Below are positions 6,329-13,141 of a stretch of DNA of 13,141 bases, piece by piece. Each line of letters starts with the position of its first letter. Position 1 is the stretch's first letter. Source of the DNA: Pseudomonadota bacterium (GTDB lineage: Bacteria > Pseudomonadota > Gammaproteobacteria > Steroidobacterales > Steroidobacteraceae). The position numbers and the translations under genes were made by a program. The notes under the pieces are model-generated. The model searched no databases and was not told the origin of the DNA. It worked only from the letters and a program-made list of their open reading frames with translations. The DNA lies in the NCBI GenBank assembly GCA_023428645.1, contig JAEYXD010000023.1:1-13141 (forward strand), read 5' to 3'.

Positions 6329-8316
6329 CAGGCGTCCCAATCGAGCTCGGCGGCCAGCGAGGGTTGAGTGACGACGATGCCGATCTCCGCCAGCCGGCTC
6401 GTCAAAAAGGCGCAGACCTGCGGCAGCTGATCGGTGCGTGGCATCTGCGGCAGACTGTCGAGAAAGATGCGGCCGTAGCCGCGCGAGCGCACGCGCTGAT
6501 CGCACAGCATGACGACGCCGAAGTCGTCCTGGTCGCGAATCAAGCGGCCGACGCCCTGCTTCAACGTGATCACCGCTTGCGGCACTTGCTCATCGAAAAA
6601 CGCATTACCGCCTTCGCGCTCGATCGCCGCGAGCCGCGCCTTCAATACGGGATCATCCGGCACCGCGAACGGCAGCTTGTCGATGACGACGACCGACAGT
6701 GCCGCGCCCTTCACATCGACCCCTTCCCAGAAGCTGCTCGTGCCGAGCAGCACCGCGTTGCCGAGCTCGCGAAACCGGGTGAGCAACACGTCTCGCGGCG
6801 CAGTGCCTTGGATGAGGATCGGATATGGCGGCCGCGGACCGAGCCGCCGATGCAGAAGATCGGCGGCCTCGCGCAGCGCGCGATGGCTCGTGAACAAGAG
6901 GAATGCGCGCCCGCCGCTCGCCTTCAACACAGGCAGCGCGGCCGCGATCACCTGCTGAGTGTGCCGCGGCGATGACGGCGCATCCAGGCCGCGCGGCAGA
7001 TACAAAAGCGCCTGGCGCTCGAAATCGAACGGACTGCCGAAGTGCTCGGTCCGCGCGTCCTTGATGCCCACGCGGCGCGTGAAATGCGAGAAATCATCCG
7101 CGACGGCGAGCGTCGCCGACGCGCAGATCCAAGCGCCGGCATGCGCGCCGATCAGATCGCTGAGCGGTGTCGCGACATCGATCGGCGCATAGTGCAGCGA
7201 TAGATTCGTGTTCGACGCCTGAGCCCACCGCACGCCTTCCGCCTGCGCGGTTTCGCGCGCGAGCAGCGTGTCTATACGGGCCGCGATCTCCACCGCACGC
7301 GAGCGAATCGCGACGAGCCCGGCGTGCTCGGTCGACACCAGCGCTCGCGCGAGGTCTTGCAGCGAGTGTTGCAGATGATCGAGACAGTCGAACGCGCCTG
7401 CCGGCCAGCGCTCGAGTTCGATACGCTCGCTCGAGCCGCCGAACGCATCCTGCAATTCGAGCAGCTGACGTTCGATCGTCTGTGCCGCGGCGAGATCGAC
7501 GCTCGGCGCGCCGCTCACCATTTCCGCCGCGAGATCACGCGTGAGCGCTTGCATCTGCCGCGTCGAGACGACGAAGCCGAGGAACAACGCGGCGACGTCC
7601 GGCAGTTGATGCGCCTCATCGATGATGACCGCGTCCGCGCTCGGCAACAGATCGCCGAACCCTTCGTCCTTCAGCACGAGATCGGCCATCAGCAGATGAT
7701 GATTCACGACGATCACATCCGCCGCCTGCGCGTCGCGCCGGGCCTGCACGACGTGACAGCGATCGAAGAATGCGCAATCGGGGCCCAGACAGTTGTCGCG
7801 CGTCGAGGTGACCCATGGCCACACCGGCGCGGATTCGCTGAATGCCGCCAGCTCCGCGACATCGCCGCGGCGCGTCGATCGCGACCAGTCACGTACCTTC
7901 GGCAACGCGACCGCGACGTCGCGCGCGAGGCCGCGCATCGTCGCCTGCTGTTCGGCAAGCTCGAGCCGATGCAGGCACAAGTAGTTCGCCCTCCCCTTCA
8001 GCAATGCGATGCGTACCGGGCGGCCAACCGCCGCGGCGACCGTGGGAAGATCGCGTGCGAACAATTGATCCTGCAGCGTGCGCGTGCCCGTCGAGATGAC
8101 GACGCGCTTGCCCGACAGAAGCGCGGGTACGAGATAGGCGAACGTCTTGCCGGTGCCCGTGCCGGCTTCGACCACGAGCCGTCCGCGCGTGCGCAGTGCG
8201 TGATCGACCGCGGCGGCCATGCCGATCTGCTCCTCGCGCGTCGTGAAACCGGCGATCGCGCGCGCGAGCGGGCCGTCCGCGCCGAAGATCTCTTCCCAAT
8301 CCAGCCGCGCGCTCAC
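6328..8316 (-). CDS. yoaA: DinG/XPD-family Fe-S DNA helicase, YoaA type
   Basis: This 662-residue superfamily 2 helicase probably moves 5'-3' on DNA in replication-fork repair; E. coli YoaA (636 aa) works with the HolC clamp-loader subunit. Walker A is GTGTGKT (52-58) and Walker B is the DEAH box (233-236, IIDEAHQL). Four cysteines between them (114, 176, 181, 187) fit the 4Fe-4S cluster of XPD/DinG helicases. Helicase domain 2 has SATLA (400-404), FWEGVDVKG (529-537) and motif VI QGVGRLIR (587-594). The frame extends to ATG 8382, but GTG 8316 is preferred. It overlaps the upstream stop as GTGA, has AGGCGG about 8 nt before it, and gives a normal N-terminus (VSARLDWEEIFG). The adjacent tsaB supports YoaA over DinG. 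It belongs to an overlapping three-gene unit. Confidence 0.94.
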   Translation of the reverse strand: MSARLDWEEIFGADGPLARAIAGFTTREEQIGMAAAVDHALRTRGRLVVEAGTGTGKTFAYLVPALLSGKRVVISTGTRTLQDQLFARDLPTVAAAVGRPVRIALLKGRANYLCLHRLELAEQQATMRGLARDVAVALPKVRDWSRSTRRGDVAELAAFSESAPVWPWVTSTRDNCLGPDCAFFDRCHVVQARRDAQAADVIVVNHHLLMADLVLKDEGFGDLLPSADAVIIDEAHQLPDVAALFLGFVVSTRQMQALTRDLAAEMVSGAPSVDLAAAQTIERQLLELQDAFGGSSERIELERWPAGAFDCLDHLQHSLQDLARALVSTEHAGLVAIRSRAVEIAARIDTLLARETAQAEGVRWAQASNTNLSLHYAPIDVATPLSDLIGAHAGAWICASATLAVADDFSHFTRRVGIKDARTEHFGSPFDFERQALLYLPRGLDAPSSPRHTQQVIAAALPVLKASGGRAFLLFTSHRALREAADLLHRRLGPRPPYPILIQGTAPRDVLLTRFRELGNAVLLGTSSFWEGVDVKGAALSVVVIDKLPFAVPDDPVLKARLAAIEREGGNAFFDEQVPQAVITLKQGVGRLIRDQDDFGVVMLCDQRVRSRGYGRIFLDSLPQMPRTDQLPQVCAFLTSRLAEIGIVVTQPSLAAELDWDA

Positions 8317-8807
8317 CGAAACACCGCCTGAAAGCGCGCGAGCGCCATTGCGCCCGGCGCAAGCGCGTTGCGGAGCTGCCAACGAATATGCGTGTAGTCC
8401 TCCGGCGCCGCCGGCCGCGTCGCGCCGCTCGCGGTGCTGACGGTGAGCTCCCTGGCACGCTTGAAGGTGTTGCCGCCGTCGACGGAGAAGGTCACGTCGG
8501 CCGACGGCCCCGTCGCCGAGCTAGCGACATACGTCGTATTCGCGGGGATGCGTTGAACCACCGTGACATCGCGCGCCGGTTCGCTCGCGACGTTGCGGAT
8601 CTTGACCGTGTAATAGACCACGTCGCCTTGCGTGATCACGCCCGCGGGCACGAGTTCACGAAGCTGTTTGCCATCGCTCGCGCTCGCAGGCGCCAGCACT
8701 TCGGCAACGAGCGTCGTCGTGACGGGAACCGAATCCTGCGCGAACGCGTACAGCGGCATCACAGCCGCAACCAGGAAACACAGTACCGCGAGCCTTCCTG
8801 CGATCAC
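8313..8807 (-). CDS. Secreted DUF11-like (conserved-repeat Ig-like) protein, function unknown
   Basis: From GTG 8807 this encodes about 164 residues: a clean Sec signal peptide (IAGRLAVLCFLVAAVMPL, then AFA|QD), then one domain with GDVVYYTVKIRNVASEPARD and RIPANTTYVASSATGPSAD. This pattern of 'permitted relations/unforced errors between dotted strands' is typical of DUF11 beta-sandwich repeats in exported proteins. No catalytic motif is visible. The frame stays open to 9071, but that would run through the pckG start and promoter. ATG 8906 or 8918 are alternatives; codons between 8906 and 8807 have poorer third-position GC and would put about 35 residues before the hydrophobic core, so 8807 is preferred without a strong ribosome site. 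The stop overlaps the yoaA GTG by two bases. An exported protein coupled to a DNA helicase is odd. Domain likely; start and function uncertain. Confidence 0.7.
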   Translation of the reverse strand: MIAGRLAVLCFLVAAVMPLYAFAQDSVPVTTTLVAEVLAPASASDGKQLRELVPAGVITQGDVVYYTVKIRNVASEPARDVTVVQRIPANTTYVASSATGPSADVTFSVDGGNTFKRARELTVSTASGATRPAAPEDYTHIRWQLRNALAPGAMALARFQAVFR

Positions 8808-8916
8808 GCACGAGGTTCCGCATCGCAGCACCCCTGACAGGGTACGAGCGATGGAAAGGACGCGACTACCATAGAGCGCGGCTATCGTTGGGGTGAGGGA
8901 GCGCATGCGCGCCGCC

Positions 8917-8944
8917 ATGACAGTAAAGCGATGACCGGTATAAT
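8917..8944 (+). promoter_or_regulatory. Sigma70-type promoter for pckG
   Basis: ATGACA (8917-8922, 5/6 to consensus) and a perfect TATAAT (8939-8944) are separated by 16 bases. Transcription would start near 8951, leaving a leader of about 62 bases before ATG 9013. This is the clearest promoter in the window. Confidence 0.8.
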
Positions 8945-8969
8945 CCCGAGCCCTGATTTTGCAATCCTG

Positions 8970-8989
8970 GTGTGCGTGCGGTCGCACAC
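8970..8989 (+). promoter_or_regulatory. Hairpin in the pckG 5' leader
   Basis: A perfect 7-bp inverted repeat (8970-8976 with 8983-8989, 6-base loop) sits between the promoter and the ribosome site, ending 7 bases before the Shine-Dalgarno sequence. It could affect mRNA stability or translation, or be an operator at DNA level. The role is inferred. Confidence 0.5.
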
Positions 8990-8996
8990 GAAAGCC

Positions 8997-9002
8997 GGAG
9001 GG
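8997..9002 (+). promoter_or_regulatory. Ribosome binding site of pckG
   Basis: GGAGGG ends 10 bases before ATG 9013. It fixes this ATG as the start rather than the in-frame TTG at 8959, which lies only a few bases past the likely transcription start. Confidence 0.8.
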
Positions 9003-9012
9003 TTCCTTTGAA

Positions 9013-10758
9013 ATGAGCACGTCGAATGCGTCGTTGAAGGGCTGGGTGGACGAGGTTGCAAAACTGACCAAACCGGACTCGATTCACTGGTGCACCGGGA
9101 CGGACGCCGAGAACTCCGCGCTCATCGATGTGATGCTTCGCAACGGCGATCTTATCAAGCTGAACGAAACGACCCATCCCAACTGCTATCTGCACCGCTC
9201 GCATCCCTCCGACGTCGCCCGCGTCGAGCACCTGACGCTCGTCTGCACTCGTTCTCGCGACGATGCCGGCCCGAACAACATCTGGATGGACCCGGCCGAA
9301 GCGCATCGCAAGATCGACGGCCTGTTCGAGGGAGCGATGCGCGGACGCACGATGTATGTCGTGCCGTACTGCATGGGCCCCATCGATTCGCCGTTCGCGC
9401 GCTGCGGCGTGGAGATCACCGACAGCCCCTACGTCGTGGTCAACATGCGCATCATGACACGCATGGGCACCGCTGCCTTACGCCGCATCGAGCGCGAGGA
9501 CAAGTTCGTCAAGGGACTGCATTCGGTGGGCGATCTGAGCCCCGATCGGCGCTTCATCATGCACTTTCCCGAGGAGCTCACGATCAAGAGCATCGGCTCG
9601 GGCTATGGCGGCAATGCCCTGCTCGGCAAGAAGTGTCACGCACTGCGCATCGCGAGCTGGCAGGCGCGCGACGAGGGCTGGCTCGCCGAGCACATGCTGA
9701 TCATGGGCATTCAGAGCCCCAATGGGAAAACACACTACATCGCGGCCGCGTTTCCGTCGGCCTGCGGCAAGACGAATCTCGCGATGCTCGTGCCACCGGC
9801 GTCGATGCCCGGTTGGAAGATCTGGACCGTCGGTGACGACATCTGCTGGATGCAGATCGGCCAGGACGGCACGTTGCGCGCGATCAATCCGGAAGCCGGC
9901 TACTTCGGGGTCGTGCCGGGGACCAATCGCAAGACGAATCACAACGCCTACGACATGATCCAGCGCGACACGATCTTTACGAACGTCGCGGTGACGGCCG
10001 ATAACCAGCCTTGGTGGGAAGGTCTCGAGACGGGCACACCCGCCCTCGATTGGCAGGGCAAACCCTATACGCCCGGCAACGGCGCCGCGGCGCATCCGAA
10101 TTCGCGCTTCACGGTCTCCGCCAAACAAAACCCGATCTACTCGACGCTCGCCGAGGCGCCCGAAGGCGTGCCGATTTCCGCGATTCTGTTCGGGGGCCGC
10201 CGCCGCGAAGTCGCGCCGCTCGTCTACGAGGCGCGCAACTGGGCACATGGTGTGCTCATCGGCGCTGGCATGGCGTCGGAGACGACGGCAGCGGCCGTGG
10301 GTCAGATGGGCGTCGTGCGTCGCGACTCGATGGCCATGAAGCCGTTCTGCGGCTACAACTTCGCCGATTACTGGGCGCACTGGCTGTCGTTCGAAGGCCG
10401 CGCTGCGAATCTGCCGCGCGTATTCCACGTCAACTGGTTCCGTCAGGACAAGAACGGCAAGTTCATGTGGCCGGGCTTCGGCGACAACCTGCGCGTCCTG
10501 CGCTGGATCATCGATCGATGCGAGGGCAATGTCGGAGCGGTCGAGACGCCGATCGGCAATTTGCCGCGCCCCGAAGATCTGGATACGAACGGCCTCAACT
10601 TCGACCCGGCGGCCCTGCAAACGCTGCTCTCGATCGACCCTGCCGCGTGGCGCCAGGAGCTCGAATCGATCGGCAAGTACATGGACGAATACAAGGACCG
10701 CGTGCCGGAGCAGCTCAGAACGCTGCAAAAGCAGATTGCTGCGCAGCTGGCAGGCTGA
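9013..10758 (+). CDS. pckG: Phosphoenolpyruvate carboxykinase (GTP)
   Basis: This 581-residue cytoplasmic enzyme converts oxaloacetate and GTP to PEP, CO2 and GDP, the entry step of gluconeogenesis. The family is usually about 600 residues. Visible motifs are NETTHPNCYLHRSHPSDVAR with Arg70 (substrate), GYGGNALLGKKCHALR with metal-ligand Lys207, and His227. The P-loop is FPSACGKTN (247-255), with the characteristic reactive Cys251. The metal-binding TVGDDICWM contains Asp275/276, followed by NPEAGYFGVVPGTN, and NPIYSTLAEAPEGVPISAILFGGRR further on. Everything needed for catalysis appears present. It is GTP-type by the P-loop cysteine and overall sequence, unlike the ATP-type PckA of E. coli. 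Transcribed alone from its own promoter, it ends at a strong terminator shared with the convergent cyclase gene. Confidence 0.98.
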   Translation: MSTSNASLKGWVDEVAKLTKPDSIHWCTGTDAENSALIDVMLRNGDLIKLNETTHPNCYLHRSHPSDVARVEHLTLVCTRSRDDAGPNNIWMDPAEAHRKIDGLFEGAMRGRTMYVVPYCMGPIDSPFARCGVEITDSPYVVVNMRIMTRMGTAALRRIEREDKFVKGLHSVGDLSPDRRFIMHFPEELTIKSIGSGYGGNALLGKKCHALRIASWQARDEGWLAEHMLIMGIQSPNGKTHYIAAAFPSACGKTNLAMLVPPASMPGWKIWTVGDDICWMQIGQDGTLRAINPEAGYFGVVPGTNRKTNHNAYDMIQRDTIFTNVAVTADNQPWWEGLETGTPALDWQGKPYTPGNGAAAHPNSRFTVSAKQNPIYSTLAEAPEGVPISAILFGGRRREVAPLVYEARNWAHGVLIGAGMASETTAAAVGQMGVVRRDSMAMKPFCGYNFADYWAHWLSFEGRAANLPRVFHVNWFRQDKNGKFMWPGFGDNLRVLRWIIDRCEGNVGAVETPIGNLPRPEDLDTNGLNFDPAALQTLLSIDPAAWRQELESIGKYMDEYKDRVPEQLRTLQKQIAAQLAG

Positions 10759-10797
10759 GCCACCGTAAGGCGCTGGTCGCTCGACAGTCTTCGCAAC

Positions 10798-10823
10798 AAA
10801 AAGGGCCGCATCAGCGGCCCTTT
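10798..10823. terminator. Bidirectional intrinsic terminator between pckG and cyclase gene
   Basis: GGGCCGC-atca-GCGGCCC (10803-10820) is a perfect 7-bp GC stem with a 4-base loop, extended to 10 bp by A/T pairs. Five T residues follow it on the minus strand (10802-10798) and three on the plus strand. It lies 40 bases after the pckG stop and 32 bases after the cyclase stop. Confidence 0.88.
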
Positions 10824-10854
10824 CGTCATCGCGCGGCAGCCGGACGACTCGGAG

Positions 10855-11763
10855 TCAGTCCTCGAGCATGTAGCGCAGCGTCAGCGACGCGCCATTCTCG
10901 GGGACACGGCCGAAACCGATCAGGCCCTCGCCCTTCAACTGCATCGTGTCGCGGCGGACAAAGGCCTCTTCGCCTTCGCGGGTGGTCACGAACGTACCGT
11001 TCGTGCTCTGGTCGATCAGCAGGAATTTGTTGCGGCTCAGCTCGATGCGCGCGTGCAGGCGCGAGATCAAGTTGCCTTTGATCACGACGTCGTTTTCTTC
11101 CGCGCGGCCGATCGCGATGTTCGTGCGGCTGTCGTCGACGATGAGCTCCTGCCCCTGGTACCGCAGACGCAAGCGCCGGGCGCGCTTCGCCTCCTTACCC
11201 AGATTGCCGAGCGCGATCGCCGGCAGCATGCTCGTGGCGTCTTCCTTCTGCCACAGGACTTCATAGAGCTCATCCTCACTCGTCTTCCCTTTGAGTGTCG
11301 CGACGTCGATCTGACGCACGGCGGATTTCCATTCGGGCGCGAGGCGCTCGACCATCGCGCTCGTCACCATGATCTGCCCGGCCTTCGCCTGGCTCGTCAT
11401 TCGATTCGCGGTGTGAACGGCCGCTCCGAATATATCCCGATTCTCGAGCACGACGGGGCCAAAATGCCCCCCGATGCGGATGGCGATGGGCTGACCTTCG
11501 ACCTTGAGCTCGGAATGAATGCGGATGTCATGTTGCATCCGGCTGGCGGCGTTCAGTGCGTCGTTCGCCGTCGGGAACGTGGCCATGATCTCGTCGCCGA
11601 TCGTCTTGATGACCGTGCCGTGGTTCTGCTCGGTGGCGGACCGCATGATTTCGACGCAGGTCAAGACCATGTCCCGCGCGCGCAGATCGCCCATGACTTC
11701 GTAGATCCGCGTGCTGCCGACGACGTCGGCGAACAGGATGGCTAGTTCGATGTCTTTTCCCAT
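10855..11763 (-). CDS. Class III adenylate/guanylate cyclase fused to a C-terminal FHA domain
   Basis: This 302-residue cytoplasmic signalling protein has no membrane segment. The class III cyclase domain (about 5-170) shows metal-binding Asp13 (LFADVVGST) and Asp57 (KTIGDEIMATFP). Lys53 and Asp110 are at purine-recognition positions, favouring ATP and cAMP. The transition-state Arg121 is present, but the Asn expected four residues before it is His117 (GAAVHTANRM instead of xxVNxAAR). The FHA domain (about 195-300) has IGR (218-220), the phosphothreonine-binding SRLH (234-237), and DQSTNGTFV (251-259) with Asn255. FHA domains bind phosphothreonine, so a Ser/Thr kinase may control it; none is encoded here. 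A GAGAGG ribosome site adjoins ATG 11763. Cyclase activity may be reduced by the His change. Family sure, product uncertain. Confidence 0.92.
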   Translation of the reverse strand: MGKDIELAILFADVVGSTRIYEVMGDLRARDMVLTCVEIMRSATEQNHGTVIKTIGDEIMATFPTANDALNAASRMQHDIRIHSELKVEGQPIAIRIGGHFGPVVLENRDIFGAAVHTANRMTSQAKAGQIMVTSAMVERLAPEWKSAVRQIDVATLKGKTSEDELYEVLWQKEDATSMLPAIALGNLGKEAKRARRLRLRYQGQELIVDDSRTNIAIGRAEENDVVIKGNLISRLHARIELSRNKFLLIDQSTNGTFVTTREGEEAFVRRDTMQLKGEGLIGFGRVPENGASLTLRYMLED

Positions 11764-11861
11764 GACCTCTCTGCGCTCGTTCTGCGTCCCGCCAGCGGCC
11801 TTGCTGCTTCCCTATTCGTCGCGGGCTGTCTGTATTGGCCGACCCCGGCGGGCGCGTGGGC

Positions 11862-11867
11862 ATTATA
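11862..11867 (-). promoter_or_regulatory. Candidate -10 box for the cyclase-FHA gene
   Basis: A perfect TATAAT on the minus strand lies in an AT-rich patch of an otherwise GC-rich 213-base gap (11764-11976), about 100 bases before the cyclase start. No good -35 hexamer is visible at 15-19 bases, so it may need an activator or another sigma factor. Nothing else, including no small gene, is seen in this gap. Confidence 0.45.
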
Positions 11868-11976
11868 TACACAACGATACATAAGCTTGGTGCGCAGAAA
11901 ATTCCCGCACCGGCAAGGGGATGAGCCTTCAGAGGTGAAGTAACGTCGTAAGTGCCGATGTCGGCCGCGGCGTCTG

Positions 11977-13008
11977 CTATGCGGCCTGCACGATTCGCAG
12001 CGCATCGATCAACACCCCGGCGTCCGCTCGCTCCTGTGCGGCTTGCTCGGACAGGAACCGTCTCCAGGATCGAACGCGTGGCAGGCCGGCATAGAGCCCA
12101 TGAACGTGGCGAACCAGAGATTGGATTCGGTGGCCTTCGGCGAGGCGCGCCTCGACATAAGCGGCGTAACGCTCGATCACCTGTTCGCGGTTCGGCGGTT
12201 CGCTCGACGGATCCACGAATGCGCGGTGGAGATCGGCCAGCAGATAGGGGTTCGAGTACGCCTCCCGGCCCAGCATGACGCCGTCGAAATCGTCGAGATG
12301 GATGCGGACTTCATCGACGGTGCGGATGCCGCCGTTCAGCACGAAGGTGAGATTCGGAAAATCGGTACGCAGCCGACGTACGACGTCGTAGCGCAGCGGC
12401 GGGATCTCGCGGTTTTCTTTCGGGCTGAGCCCGTTCAAGATCGCCTTGCGCGCATGGACGACGAACGTGTCGCAGCCGGCACCCGCGACGGTCGTCATGA
12501 AATCATGCAAGAACGCGTACTCGTCGCACGCGGGATCGGGCATCGGCTCGATACCGATGCGGCACTTCACGGTGACGGGGACGCGCACAGCGGCTCGCAT
12601 CGCAGCGACGCATTCGGCGACGAGCCGAGGCATTCCCATGAGACACGCCCCGAACCGACCGCTCTTCACGCGATCGCTCGGGCAGCCGCAATTCAGATTG
12701 ATCTCGTCGTAGCCGAACGCTTCACCGAGTCGCGCGGCGGCTGCCAGTTCAGCCGGATCGCAACCGCCGAGTTGCAGCGCGACGGGGTGCTCGGAAGGAT
12801 CGAACGCAAGCAGGCGCTCGCGATGGCCGCGCACGAGCGCAGTGGCCGTAATCATTTCCGTGTAGAGCAGCGCGCTCGGGCTCAGCAAGCGCATGAAGTA
12901 GCGGCAGTGCCGGTCGGTGTAGTCCATCATTGGAGCGACAGACACTCGCCGATCCAGCGAAGGCGTGGATTTCTCGTGCGAAAGGACTGCTTTTCCAGGG
13001 GTTTCCAT
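11977..13008 (-). CDS. dusA: tRNA-dihydrouridine synthase A (DusA)
   Basis: DusA is an FMN/NADPH enzyme that reduces uridines 20/20a in the tRNA D-loop. The 343-residue protein (E. coli 330) opens its TIM barrel with SVAPMMDYTDRHCRYFMRLL (23-42), the DusA signature. The catalytic Cys109 lies in INLNCGCPSDRV (103-114), followed by GACLMGMPRLV and VKCRIGIE. The segment VVHARKAILNGLSPKENREI has the His and Lys residues expected for FMN/tRNA binding, and NGGIRTVDEV and GVMLGREAYSNPYLL form the phosphate-binding end. The C-terminal helical domain (about 260-340) is present. It starts at ATG 13008 with no clear ribosome site; the first ~20 residues are non-conserved, so a slightly later start is possible. 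It stands alone upstream of the cyclase gene, 213 bases apart, with an operator-like dyad 53 bases before its start. Confidence 0.96.
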   Translation of the reverse strand: METPGKAVLSHEKSTPSLDRRVSVAPMMDYTDRHCRYFMRLLSPSALLYTEMITATALVRGHRERLLAFDPSEHPVALQLGGCDPAELAAAARLGEAFGYDEINLNCGCPSDRVKSGRFGACLMGMPRLVAECVAAMRAAVRVPVTVKCRIGIEPMPDPACDEYAFLHDFMTTVAGAGCDTFVVHARKAILNGLSPKENREIPPLRYDVVRRLRTDFPNLTFVLNGGIRTVDEVRIHLDDFDGVMLGREAYSNPYLLADLHRAFVDPSSEPPNREQVIERYAAYVEARLAEGHRIQSLVRHVHGLYAGLPRVRSWRRFLSEQAAQERADAGVLIDALRIVQAA

Positions 13009-13060
13009 TCAATGCGTTGCTGCGGGTTTGTGCGAATTCAGGGGCGTTTTCGAGTGCCAC

Positions 13061-13094
13061 TGTGACAAAACTGATTCATGGATAGCTTGTCACA
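13061..13094. promoter_or_regulatory. Operator-like 8-bp dyad upstream of dusA
   Basis: TGTGACAA (13061-13068) and its exact reverse complement TTGTCACA (13087-13094) flank an 18-base AT-richer spacer. The half-site centres are 26 bases apart, about two and a half helical turns. It may be a regulator site for dusA or for a divergent gene beyond the right edge. The inner TGTGA/TCACA resembles CRP half-sites, but the spacing is far too long for a CRP site. No confident -35/-10 pair was seen here. Confidence 0.5.
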
Positions 13095-13141
13095 ACTGGG
13101 AGACACGGACCAATGGCAAGATCGCGTCCCGCGGCGTGATG

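Noticed and set aside
6329..6505. N-terminal extension of tsaB to 6505
   Set aside because: The 59 extra residues overlap yoaA and resemble shadow translation; the TsaB family starts at MNLLAID (6328).
7324..8331. A 335-codon plus-strand open frame opposite yoaA
   Set aside because: Antisense shadow of a helicase with all motifs intact.
9478..10728. A 416-codon minus-strand open frame opposite pckG
   Set aside because: Antisense shadow of a fully conserved PEP carboxykinase.
10011..11081. A 356-codon plus-strand open frame starting inside pckG and running into the cyclase gene
   Set aside because: It crosses the terminator and lies out of frame or antisense to two confident genes; Arg-rich shadow.
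12043..13065. A 340-codon plus-strand open frame opposite dusA
   Set aside because: No domain and shadow-like composition; dusA is certain.
13061..13094. CRP-type binding site
   Set aside because: The arms contain TGTGA/TCACA, but the gap between them is 24 bases instead of 6.
1..13141. Mobile element, phage, defence island, CRISPR array or tRNA gene
   Set aside because: No transposase, integrase, terminal repeats, spaced repeat array or cloverleaf was found; gene content is ordinary chromosomal housekeeping plus one uptake locus.

Overview
The window looks like chromosomal core DNA from a high-GC Gammaproteobacterium. The evidence is a GTP-type PEP carboxykinase, the yoaA-tsaB gene pair, a classical PhoB/PhoR system, DusA, and TonB-dependent outer-membrane transport. 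A Steroidobacter/Xanthomonadales-like host fits, but that placement is inference. No rRNA, tRNA, insertion sequence, phage gene or CRISPR array was seen, and no gene-free stretch reaches 300 bases.

Layout. Positions 1-8807 are all minus strand. Reading in the direction of transcription, the genes are: a small secreted DUF11-like protein (8807-8313); yoaA, a DinG/XPD-type Fe-S helicase (8316-6328); tsaB, for tRNA t6A synthesis (6328-5666); phoB (5568-4873); phoR (4869-3508); a large beta-helix-like surface lipoprotein (3349-1757); and a TonB-dependent receptor (1669 to the left edge, truncated). Pointing the other way, pckG (9013-10758, plus) has a near-consensus sigma70 promoter and ends at a terminator shared with a convergent cyclase-FHA signalling protein (11763-10855, minus). 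The right end holds dusA (13008-11977, minus), with a dyad-symmetric operator-like element upstream.

How the genes work together. The DUF11-like gene, yoaA and tsaB overlap by one or two bases at each junction, so they probably form one translationally coupled unit. phoB and phoR are three bases apart and encode the phosphate-starvation two-component system. The lipoprotein and receptor follow on the same strand behind their own leader and resemble a surface substrate-capture/transport pair. A 10-base element is shared between the phoB leader and the lipoprotein leader; the lipoprotein copy adjoins a perfect PhoB half-site. This suggests, without proving, that the uptake pair is PhoB-regulated. 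pckG (gluconeogenesis) and the cyclase-FHA protein look like independent transcription units.

Several start codons were settled from sequence context: TTG for phoR, GTG for yoaA, an internal ATG for tsaB, ATG 9013 for pckG, and probably GTG 8807 for the DUF11-like gene.
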